From: Actinomycetota bacterium
GTDB taxonomy: Bacteria > Actinomycetota > Actinomycetes > Mycobacteriales > Micromonosporaceae
Direction: 5' to 3'
Length of the DNA stretch: 64,000 nucleotides
Assembly: GCA_005885555.1 (NCBI GenBank)
Contig: VAWN01000037.1
Location: 21,711-85,710, forward strand
The position numbers and the translations under genes were made by a program. How positions within the stretch are numbered: the first letter of the stretch is position 1; every line of letters begins with the position of its first letter. Below are positions 22,956 through 30,067 of the stretch, piece after piece. The notes beneath the pieces are model-generated. The model had not been told where the DNA came from and made no database searches. It saw nothing but the letters and a program-made list of their open reading frames with translations.

Positions 22956-23797
22956 TGCTGATCGACGGAAGGAAGCTCGCCGCCGAGCTGGGCGCCGAGC
23001 TGACCGGCCGGATCGCCGCCCTCGGTACCGCGCCGGGGCTCGCGATCGTCGTGGCGACCGACGATGCCAGTACCGCGTGGTATGTGCGGTCGCTGCTGCG
23101 TACCGCGGAGAAGCTCGGCATCGCGGCGCGCCGGATCGACCTGCCGACCGACGCCGACGCGGCCACCATCCGCGCGGCGCTCGCCGAGGCGGCGGCGACA
23201 CCCGGTACCCACGGAGTGATCTGCCAGACCCCGCTGCCCGGCGGGTTGACGCTGACCGACGTCGGATCGGCGATCCCGCCGGAGGCGGACGTCGACGGGG
23301 CGAACCCCGTCTCGCTGGGCCTGCTGGCCGCCGGGGCGCCGGACGCGTTCCCGCCCGCGACCGCGGCCGCGGTCCTGCGCATCCTCGACCACGAAGGCGT
23401 CGACCTCGTCGGCCGGCGGGCGGTGGTGATCGGCCGGTCGAACGTGGTCGGCAAGCCGGCCGCGCTGATGCTGCTGGCCCGGCACGCGACGGTGACGGTC
23501 TGCCATTCCCGTACCCCCGACCTGCCGGCCGTCGCCCGCGAGGCGGACGTGCTCGTGGCGGCGGTGGGCCGGCCCGAGCTGGTCACCGCGGAGTACGTCA
23601 AGCCGGGTGCGGTCGTGATCGACGTGGGCACCAACGCCACCGCCGACGGTGGCCTCGTGGGCGACGTGGCGACCGGCGCGGTCGAGCAGGTCGCGGCCGC
23701 GGTCACCCCGGTACCCGGCGGGGTCGGCGCGGTCACCACGATGGTGCTGATGAGCCACGTGGTGGCCGCCGCGGAGCGGCGGGGATCAGAGCGCTGA
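22955..23797 (+). CDS. folD: FolD-family methylene-THF dehydrogenase lacking the cyclohydrolase lysine
   Basis: 280 residues. The N-terminal substrate domain (MLIDGRKLAAELGAEL, GVICQTPLP, EADVDGANPVSLG) and the NAD(P) domain (VVIGRSNVVGKPAALMLL, VGRPELVTAEYVKPGAVVID, GGVGAVTTMVL) are clear. Tyr43 is kept, but the catalytic Lys four residues later (YVASK in E. coli) is Leu47 (YVRSL); Gln91 and Asp114 are kept. In characterised enzymes mutating this lysine abolishes cyclohydrolase activity while dehydrogenase can survive. The N-terminus is also shorter than usual. Overlapping start with the upstream cyclodeaminase-family gene supports a split pathway: this enzyme dehydrogenates, its neighbour hydrolyses. 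Confidence 0.9.
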   Translation: MLIDGRKLAAELGAELTGRIAALGTAPGLAIVVATDDASTAWYVRSLLRTAEKLGIAARRIDLPTDADAATIRAALAEAAATPGTHGVICQTPLPGGLTLTDVGSAIPPEADVDGANPVSLGLLAAGAPDAFPPATAAAVLRILDHEGVDLVGRRAVVIGRSNVVGKPAALMLLARHATVTVCHSRTPDLPAVAREADVLVAAVGRPELVTAEYVKPGAVVIDVGTNATADGGLVGDVATGAVEQVAAAVTPVPGGVGAVTTMVLMSHVVAAAERRGSER

Positions 23798-24433
23798 CGC
23801 CGCCACGCGCAGGTCGTCGACCAGGCCGGCGTAGGCGGTGTCCCGGTCGTCGGCGCGCAGGATGGCCGACGGGTGCAGGGTCGCCATCACCTTCGCCGAG
23901 CCGCCCGCCTGGGCGAAGTCTTCGGCGTGGTACGCCGACTCCGGCCAGGGCAGCAGCACCCCGCGCTGTTTGGTGACCCGGAACGACGGCCCGAGCAGCG
24001 CCTGGGCCGCGGTCGCCCCGAGCGCCACCACCACCCGCGGGGACACCTGCGCGAACTCGGCGAGCAGCCACGGCCGGCAGGCGATGATCTCGGTGCGGTC
24101 CGGGGTCTGGTGGATCCGCCGCTTGCCCTGGCGGCGGAACTTGAAGTGCTTGACCGCGTTGGTGATGTAGATGTCGTCCGCGGACAGGCCGGCGTCGCCG
24201 ACCGCGCGGCGCAGCAGGACCCCGGCGGGTCCGACGAACGGCTCGCCGCGTTGGTCCTCGACGTCACCCGGCTGCTCGCCCACCATGACCACCCGGGCGC
24301 CGGCGCTGCCCCGGCTGAACACCGTCTGGGTGGCGTTCTCCCACAGGTGGCAGCCCTTGCAGGCGGCCGCCGCCGCGCGCAGCTGGTCGAGGTCGGCGCC
24401 GTCGGGTACGAAAGGCGCTGCGGACTCGCTCAT
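23786..24433 (-). CDS. udgX: UdgX-type uracil-DNA glycosylase that cross-links to abasic DNA
   Basis: 215 residues. Motif A is GEQPGDVEDQRGEPFVGPAG (UdgX has GEQPG where family 4/5 have GEAPG); the UdgX-specific loop KRRIHQTP carries His108, equivalent to M. smegmatis His109, which bonds covalently to the abasic site left after uracil removal; motif B is HPSAIL. Cys25, Cys28 and Cys119 are probable iron-sulfur ligands; I did not identify a fourth. AAAGGCGG precedes the ATG. It converges on folD with a 12-base overlap of coding ends. Confidence 0.93.
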   Translation of the reverse strand: MSESAAPFVPDGADLDQLRAAAAACKGCHLWENATQTVFSRGSAGARVVMVGEQPGDVEDQRGEPFVGPAGVLLRRAVGDAGLSADDIYITNAVKHFKFRRQGKRRIHQTPDRTEIIACRPWLLAEFAQVSPRVVVALGATAAQALLGPSFRVTKQRGVLLPWPESAYHAEDFAQAGGSAKVMATLHPSAILRADDRDTAYAGLVDDLRVAASAL

Positions 24434-24462
24434 GCCGCCTTTCTACCCCATCGCCTACGGGT

Positions 24463-25779
24463 CTACGCGGACAGGCCGGCGGTTGCGCGCACGGCGCCGG
24501 CCACCGCGTCGGCCAGGGGCGCGATGTCCGACCGGCCCAGCGGCGCGACCGTGATGCGCACCGCCGGCGGGCTGCCGATGCGGTACAGCGCGCCGGGTGA
24601 CACCGCGTACCCGCGGTCGCGCAGGCGGGCGACGGCGAGGGTCTCGTCGGGCACGGGTACCCACACGTTGATGCCGGTGCGGCAGGACACCGCGAGGCCC
24701 CGCTCAGCGAGCGCGGCGACGAGCGCGCCGCGCCGGAAACTGTAGGCGTCGCGCGCCCGGGACACCTTGCGCGCCACGGTTTCGTCAGCCCACATCGCGA
24801 GTACCAGCCGTTGCAGGATCGTGGAAACCCAGCCGGTGCCGGCGCGCAGCCGGCCCTCGACGCGCGCCACGGTCGCCTCGTCGCCGGCGAGGACGGCCAG
24901 GCGAAGGTCCGGGCCGTAGGGCTTGGACACCGACCGCACGAACGCCCACCGGTCGGTCGCGCCGGCGAGGGCGTGCAAGGACACCGAGGACAACTCCGCG
25001 GCGTGGTCGTCCTCGATGACGAGCAGGTCACGGTACCCCCTGAGCAGGCTCCGGAGGGCCGACGCGCGAGTCGCGGTCACGGCCGCGCCGGTCGGGTTGT
25101 GCGCGCGGGCGGTGACCACGACGGCGCTGGCGCCGGCGGCGAGCGCCGCGCGCAGCCCGGCGGCGGTCGGCCCGTCGTCGTCGACCGGGACCGGCACCGG
25201 CGTGAGCCCTTGTGCCGCAACGAGATCGAGCAGGTTGGCCCAGCCCGGGTCCTCGACGGCGACCCGGTCGCCGGGCCGCAGGTGCGCGGCGAGCAGGCGG
25301 TCGATGCCGTCCAGCGCGCCGCCGGTCACGGTCAGCGCCGGCACGCGCAGGCCGTCCGCGCGCAGCCGCGCGGACGCCGCCTCCGCCAGCTCGGCAAGCA
25401 CGCCCGCATCGCGGTAAGGGATCGGCGCCCGGTGGGTGAGGCCCGGCAGGTGGGGCAGCAGCCGCGGGTCCGGCTCACCCGCCGACAGGTCCAGCACCCC
25501 AGGGGGTACCGGCGGCCGCCGGCCCATCCGCGTCGGCGCGACCGGTGGCCGGGGCCGGATCCGGGTGCCGTTGCGGCCGGCGGTGTCGATGATGCCGCGC
25601 TGCCGCAGTTCCCTGTACGCGGCGGCGACCGTGGCCGGACTGACGCCCAGGCTGCCGGCCAGCTCGCGGACCGGCGGCAACGGATGCCCGGCCGGCAGCG
25701 CACCCCGGCGCACCCCCTGCTCGACGGAGGCGGAGATGGCGGCAGCGGTGCTTCCGGTGACCTGATAATGTACTGGCAC
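24463..25779 (-). CDS. MocR-type (GntR-aminotransferase) transcriptional regulator
   Basis: 438 residues: winged helix (about 1-75; PVRELAGSLGVSPATVAAAYREL) joined by a Pro/Arg linker to a class I aminotransferase fold. The PLP lysine is in SVSKPYGPDL; AEPDP-like SAGEPDPRLL and NPTGAAV are family motifs. MocR proteins often control vitamin B6 or amino-acid genes. It is divergent from a pyridoxamine oxidase-like/GNAT gene, and two direct repeats occupy the shared promoter, so it probably regulates that gene and itself. GTG start at 25779. Confidence 0.9.
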   Translation of the reverse strand: MPVHYQVTGSTAAAISASVEQGVRRGALPAGHPLPPVRELAGSLGVSPATVAAAYRELRQRGIIDTAGRNGTRIRPRPPVAPTRMGRRPPVPPGVLDLSAGEPDPRLLPHLPGLTHRAPIPYRDAGVLAELAEAASARLRADGLRVPALTVTGGALDGIDRLLAAHLRPGDRVAVEDPGWANLLDLVAAQGLTPVPVPVDDDGPTAAGLRAALAAGASAVVVTARAHNPTGAAVTATRASALRSLLRGYRDLLVIEDDHAAELSSVSLHALAGATDRWAFVRSVSKPYGPDLRLAVLAGDEATVARVEGRLRAGTGWVSTILQRLVLAMWADETVARKVSRARDAYSFRRGALVAALAERGLAVSCRTGINVWVPVPDETLAVARLRDRGYAVSPGALYRIGSPPAVRITVAPLGRSDIAPLADAVAGAVRATAGLSA

Positions 25780-25802
25780 AGTCTGCAGATTGTACTAGAA
25801 CA
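25769..25802. promoter_or_regulatory. Two direct repeats TGTACTnGnACA, probable MocR operators
   Basis: TGTACTGGCACA (25769-25780) and TGTACTAGAACA (25791-25802) match at ten of twelve bases, are 22 bp apart (two helical turns), and each is itself an imperfect palindrome. Upstream one overlaps the regulator's own start codon; the other lies just ahead of the ribosome site of the divergent gene. Paired direct repeats at this spacing are typical MocR targets. Confidence 0.65.
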
Positions 25803-25813
25803 AAGGAGGCGCC

Positions 25814-27041
25814 GTGTACCTGGCAACCGAGCGGACAACTCCGCACCGCCTCGCCGAACGGGTCTCCTACGACCGCGCGGCCGCGCACGCGATCCTCGAC
25901 GAGGCGTATGTGTGCCATCTCGGCTTCACCGCGCCGGACGGGCCGCGGGTCCTGCCGACGCTGTTCGCCCGGATCGGCGACGTGCTGTACGTGCACGGTT
26001 CCACCGGCAGCGGGCCGATGCTGGCGCTGCGCGGCGGCGGTCCGGTGTGCCTGACCGTGACGCTGCTGGACGGTCTGGTACTGGCCCGGTCGCAGTTCCA
26101 CCACAGCGCCAACTACCGGTCGGTGGTGGTGTACGCGACCGCGACCGTGGTGACCGACGAAGCCGAGCGGCGGCAGGCGATGGATGCGTTGGTGGACAAG
26201 GTGGTGCCCGGCCGGTCGACGGAAACCCGGCCGCCGTCCGGACGGGAACTGGCCGCCACCGCGATCCTCGCGGTCCCGCTGTCCGAGGTGTCGGTGAAGG
26301 CGCGCGCCGGCGGGGTGGCCGACGAACCCGAGGACTACGCGCTGCCGCACTGGGCGGGAGTCGTGCCGCTGGGACTCGTGCGCGGCGTGCCTTCGCCGGA
26401 CGCGGGCGTCGCGGTCGCGGTGCCGGAGCCGCTGCGGCCGGCGGGCTCGCCGTGGCTGTCCCCGGCGGTGCTGCGCGGTCACCACGTGGTTCTGGAACCG
26501 CTGGACGTCTGCCATGCGGCGGACCTGTTCGCGGCGCTCGACGACGCCGAGGTGCACCGGTACCTGCCGCGGGGCCGGCCGGGTTCGGTCGACGACGTGG
26601 CGGCCACGATCGCGGACATGCTGCGCGAGCACGCGGCCGGGGTACGGGTGCCGTGGGTCCAGCGATCCGCCGCCACCGGCGAGGTCGTGGGTACCACGTC
26701 GTACTGCCCGCCGGACGAGGCGAACCGCTCGGTGCACATCGGTTCCACGGTGCTCGGCCCGCACCGCGATCAACACCGAGGCCAAGCTGCTGCTGATGAC
26801 GCGGGCGTTCGAGCACCTCGACGCGGTACGGGTCGAGTGGCAGACCGACGTGCTCAACCTGCGCTCGCAGGCGGCGATCGAGCGGCTGGGCGCCACCCGG
26901 GAAGGGGTGCTGCGGCGGCACAAGCGGCGCGCCGACGGTACCTGGCGCGACTCGGTCTTCTACGGCATGACCGACGCGGAGTGGCCGGCGGCGAAGGCGC
27001 GGCTCACCTCCCGGCTAGCCCGTGGCGGTACGCGTAGTTGA
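25814..27041 (+). pseudogene. Pyridoxamine 5'-phosphate oxidase-like/GNAT fusion, frameshifted
   Basis: Start GTG 25814 with AAAGGAGG. The first ~220 residues form an FMN-binding split-barrel domain (AYVCHLGFTAPDGPRVLPTL, VCLTVTLLDGLVLARS, HHSANYRSVVVYA); a RimJ/RimL-like GNAT domain follows (VLEPLDVCHAADLFAALDD, GEVVGTTSYCPPD). After VHIGSTVLGP (about 26760) the frame shifts: the real continuation, RTAINTEAKLLLMTRAFEHLD, is in the next frame and runs to the TGA at 27041. The W/R residues expected at the junction are missing, so a few bases (length not a multiple of three) seem deleted. It could be true decay or a sequence error. The flavin-fold half would still be made. Overlaps the response-regulator 3' end by 38 bases. 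Confidence 0.75.
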
Positions 27042-27744
27042 CCGCCTGCGCCCGGTCGCGCACCCCGGTCTTGGCGAACAGCCGGTTGATGTGCGACTTC
27101 ACGGTCGCCTCGCTGACGTAGAGCCGCCTGGCGATCTCGCGGTTGGACAGGCCCTCGGCGATCAGGGCCAGCACCTCGCCCTCGCGCGCGGTCAGCCCGT
27201 CGGGCAGTTCCCCTTCGGCCGGGGCCTTGGCCTGGGCCTGAGCCTCGGCCGGGGCCTTGGCCTGGGCCTGAGCCTCGGCCGGGGCCTTGGCCTGGGCCTG
27301 AGCCTCGGCCGGGGCCGGTGGCGGTGCCGAGGTCGCCGCCGCCAGCAGCCGTTGCTGCACCTGCGGATCCAGCACCGACTGGCCGGCGGCCGCACCGCGC
27401 ACCGCCTGCGCGATCTGGTTGCGGTCGGCGTCCTTGGTCAGGTACCCGAGCGCACCGGCCCGCAACGCGGCCAGGATGTCGGCGTCCTCGGCGTAGGTGG
27501 TCAGCACCACGACCCGGGTACCCGGATGGTCCGCGCGGATCCGCTCCGTCGCCCGTACCCCGTCGCAGCCGGGCATCCGCAGGTCCATCAGCACCACGTC
27601 GGGCGCGTGCGCGGCGACCAGCGCGACCGCTTCGTCACCGTCGCGCGCCGCACCGACCACGGTCACGTCGTCGAGCAGGTCGAGCAGGAGGGCGAGCCCT
27701 TCCCGTACCGCCGTCTGGTCGTCGGCCACCACGACCCGGATCAT
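27004..27744 (-). CDS. NarL/FixJ-family response regulator with tandem-repeat linker
   Basis: 246 residues. Receiver domain with Asp8/Asp9, phospho-acceptor Asp54 (VVLMDLRMPGCDG), Thr and Lys in VVLTTYAED and GYLTKDADR; LuxR-type HTH (LTAREGEVLALIAEGLSNREIARRL) from about residue 185. Between them lies AEAQAQAKAP repeated three times, coded by exact 30-bp repeats. Its ATG overlaps the kinase stop by four bases (ATGA), so both are co-translated. Targets unknown. Confidence 0.93.
   Translation of the reverse strand: MIRVVVADDQTAVREGLALLLDLLDDVTVVGAARDGDEAVALVAAHAPDVVLMDLRMPGCDGVRATERIRADHPGTRVVVLTTYAEDADILAALRAGALGYLTKDADRNQIAQAVRGAAAGQSVLDPQVQQRLLAAATSAPPPAPAEAQAQAKAPAEAQAQAKAPAEAQAQAKAPAEGELPDGLTAREGEVLALIAEGLSNREIARRLYVSEATVKSHINRLFAKTGVRDRAQAVNYAYRHGLAGR
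27215..27316. repeat. Three perfect 30-bp tandem repeats plus a 12-bp partial
   Basis: Units 27215-27244, 27245-27274 and 27275-27304 are identical, then TCGGCCGGGGCC. They lie in frame in the response-regulator linker, so copy changes would lengthen or shorten it by ten residues without breaking the protein. Confidence 0.92.
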
Positions 27745-28877
27745 GTGGGGATCCTGACACCGACCCGCCAGCCGCCGTCGCGCGGGCCGGCGGTGCACTC
27801 GCCGCCGGCCAGCTGCGCCCGTTCGCGCAGCCCGGTCAGCCCGTACCCGCCGCCGGTGGGCGCGCGCCCGCCGTCCCCGCCGGGGCCGTTGACGACGGCG
27901 AGCTCCACGTCGCCGGGGCGGTAGGTGAGGTGCACCTCGACCGGGGCACCCGGGGCGTGCTTGCGCACGTTGGTCAGCGCCTCCTGGGCCGCCCGGTACA
28001 GCGCGAGGCCGGTGTCGGCGTCCAGGTCGCGGGGCTCGCCGGTGACGGTCAGCGTGGCGGTCGGGTACCCACTGGACAGGACGGCGAGCAGGTCGGGCAG
28101 TGGGAGCGCCTCGCCGCGCAACGCCCCGATGGCCCGTCGCGTCTCCGCCATCCCCTCGCGGGCCAGCTGCCCCGCCTGTACCACCAGCACCCGCCCCTGC
28201 TCCCCGCGCCCACCTTCGAGCAGCGCGTCGGCGGTCTCCAGCTGGACGGTGAGCGCGGCGAGCGTGTGCGCGAGGACGTCGTGGATCTCCCGGGCGATCC
28301 GCGCCCGCTCGGCCAGCGCCGCCTGTTCGGCGCGGGCCGCGTCGGCTTCGTGCTGCAGTCGTACCGTGGCCCGCCGCACCATCCCCGCAGCCACGCAGGC
28401 GGCGAGGATGGCCGGCCCGAAGAGGAGCCATTTCCGGTCGCCCCCGGTCAGCACCAGGCCGGCGTCGAAGGCCGCGGCGAGTGCCACGGTGAACGGGACC
28501 GACCGGCGCGGCGGCAGGTAGGTGCCGGCCCGGATGCAGGCCACGGCCACGAACGTCAACGCCACGCCGCGCGGGTTCGTGTAGCACAGCACGATGCCGC
28601 CGGCGCCGGCGAGAAGCAGGCCGGTGAGCACCCGACGGTCGGGCCGGACCGGCTCTCGCCGGACCGGTTCTCGCCGGACCGGTTCTTGCCGGACCGGCAG
28701 CGTCCAGGTCAGCCAGCCGGCCGCGACCGCGGCGAGAGCCAGCACGGTCCCGGCGGGGTTGCGCGACGGGGTGACCGCGACGGCGATCCCCACGACAGCG
28801 AGCAGGGCCAGACTGCGGATCGTCATCCACCAGTCCGGCCACTGTCGCTGCACGACCACCACGTTACGGACGACCAC
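27741..28877 (-). CDS. Sensor histidine kinase (HisKA_3 type)
   Basis: 378 residues from GTG 28877; ATG 28826 (MTIRSLALLAVVG) with GGTGG upstream is an alternative. Four or five membrane helices, a short linker of PVRREPVRREP repeats, then AREIHDVLAHTLAALTV (His box) and a HATPase with QEALTNVRKHAPG and GGGYGLTGLRERAQL. It is partnered by the coupled response regulator and preceded by a membrane protein whose stop is one base from this start, suggesting a three-gene unit. The signal sensed is unknown. Confidence 0.88.
   Translation of the reverse strand: MVVRNVVVVQRQWPDWWMTIRSLALLAVVGIAVAVTPSRNPAGTVLALAAVAAGWLTWTLPVRQEPVRREPVRREPVRPDRRVLTGLLLAGAGGIVLCYTNPRGVALTFVAVACIRAGTYLPPRRSVPFTVALAAAFDAGLVLTGGDRKWLLFGPAILAACVAAGMVRRATVRLQHEADAARAEQAALAERARIAREIHDVLAHTLAALTVQLETADALLEGGRGEQGRVLVVQAGQLAREGMAETRRAIGALRGEALPLPDLLAVLSSGYPTATLTVTGEPRDLDADTGLALYRAAQEALTNVRKHAPGAPVEVHLTYRPGDVELAVVNGPGGDGGRAPTGGGYGLTGLRERAQLAGGECTAGPRDGGWRVGVRIPT
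28646..28697. repeat. 15-bp tandem repeats in the kinase gene
   Basis: GGACCGGnTCTnGCC occurs three times in a row (28646, 28661, 28676) plus a 7-base partial, coding PVRRE units in a loop between membrane helices. Confidence 0.8.
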
Positions 28878-28878
28878 G

Positions 28879-29355
28879 TTACGCAGGCACCCGGTCCCGG
28901 CTCGCGGCCAGCGGTACCCCGGTGCGGGCGGCCCGCCAGGCCACCAGCGCGCTCTCGGCGACGAAGCTGACCCCGAGCACGAGCACGAGGCTCTGGTTCA
29001 CCACGTGCACGCCCATCAGGTGACCGCCGACGACGAGCCCGATCCGCACGACGATGGCGGCGAGCCAGACGCCGAGCGTGGTCCACCGGTACCGCTGCCA
29101 GAGCTGGCCGGCGCGGTGGTACAGCTGGATGGTCGCGCCGCGGGCGAGACCGACGCCGACGGCGACGAGTACCTCGACGGCGAGGAACGCCACGTCGGCG
29201 GCGCCGAAGTGGCTGCCGCGCAACTGGACGAGGCCCCAGACGGTGAGGACCAGCGGCACGGTGGCCGACTTCGCCTGTACCGGCTGGCCGGCGAAGCGGC
29301 GGACGATGACGAGTACGACGAGACCGGCGATCAGCAGGATCTGCACGATGTTCAT
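28879..29355 (-). CDS. Small multi-pass membrane protein, DUF1453/CcdC-like
   Basis: 158 residues starting MNIVQILLIAGLVVLVIVRRF, with four predicted membrane helices (ILLIAGLVVLVIV; VPLVLTVWGLVQL; WTTLGVWLAAIVVRIGLVV; SLVLVLGVSFVAESALVA). Resembles the CcdC/DUF1453 family; the assignment is tentative. The ATG at 29355 was chosen over the longer frame because the family starts at the first membrane helix. Its stop abuts the kinase start by one base, so it may be part of the sensing unit. Confidence 0.7.
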   Translation of the reverse strand: MNIVQILLIAGLVVLVIVRRFAGQPVQAKSATVPLVLTVWGLVQLRGSHFGAADVAFLAVEVLVAVGVGLARGATIQLYHRAGQLWQRYRWTTLGVWLAAIVVRIGLVVGGHLMGVHVVNQSLVLVLGVSFVAESALVAWRAARTGVPLAASRDRVPA

Positions 29356-29476
29356 GGCTGATGACGCTACGGAGCGGCGCCCCGTCGGAGAGCCACCCAC
29401 GGGTTGAGCCCGGGTGGAACCTGCGCTCAACCCGGCCGCAGCTCCGCGCGCGGCCCGGCGCGCGGCCCGGCGGTTG

Positions 29477-29530
29477 CGAGATCTTGGACGCTTACGCCCC
29501 CTGCAGGGGAGACTGGCGTCCAAGATCTCG
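29477..29530. repeat. Dispersed hairpin repeat, copy C
   Basis: CGAGATCTTGGACGC (29477-29491) and GCGTCCAAGATCTCG (29516-29530) are perfect complements; the centre has CCCCTGCAGGGG, a palindrome. 65 bases downstream of the hypothetical gene's stop (29596). Confidence 0.92.
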
Positions 29531-29595
29531 TCGTGCATGACCGTCACTGCAGCCCTGCCCGTCGTCCCGGCGGGCCACGCCGGTGCGCCGTGCCG

Positions 29596-29904
29596 TCAGG
29601 CGGGTTCGTGCGTGCGGTACACGATCAGGTCGGCGCGGCCGAGCCGGCGCAGGATGTCGTTGACGACGCGGATGTCCTCGGAGAGCGGCCGGTGGGCGCG
29701 GCGGCGGACCACGTAGTGCACGGCGGCGCGCACCTGGGCGCGGTCGGCGGCGCTCGCGACGGCGGTCTCGTCGATCAGGCGGCGGAGCGCGGCGACCAGC
29801 TTGTCGGCCAGTTCGGCGTCGGCGGGTACCCGCGCGCGGCGGGGATCGGCGACGTGCCGGTCCAGCTGGCGGAGGAGTACCTCTGACTCCCGCCCCTCGG
29901 TCAT
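29596..29904 (-). CDS. Conserved hypothetical helical protein
   Basis: 102 residues (MTEGRESEVLLRQLDRHVAD ... VHYVVRRRAHRPLSEDIRVV), Arg and Ala rich, apparently all helix with no membrane segment or motif I know. A GGGAGGT lies 14 bases upstream, further than ideal, so the start is uncertain. It is isolated: the repeat copy C lies past its stop, and the lhr gene diverges upstream. Could be a small regulator; I cannot assign it. Confidence 0.6.
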   Translation of the reverse strand: MTEGRESEVLLRQLDRHVADPRRARVPADAELADKLVAALRRLIDETAVASAADRAQVRAAVHYVVRRRAHRPLSEDIRVVNDILRRLGRADLIVYRTHEPA

Positions 29905-30067
29905 CAGCTGCGCACCTCCCGCATCGTGACTGTCACGTCACCCGATGTGTTCCGGCGAACTTACTCGATACCTCGCAACAAGGGCAAGTTCTGCGCCGAG
30001 GTTCCGTTACCCGGCCGCGGAGCCGGCGCCAGCGTTTCCTGTCGTACCCGCGCGGCAGTATGGACAC
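29905..30067. other. Divergent promoter region for lhr
   Basis: 163 bases with no gene. It includes the GTGACTGTCACGTCAC segment (nested TGAC/GTCA symmetry, around 29924-29939) and the CAGTAT hexamer (30056-30061) six bases before the lhr GTG. Confidence 0.4.
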
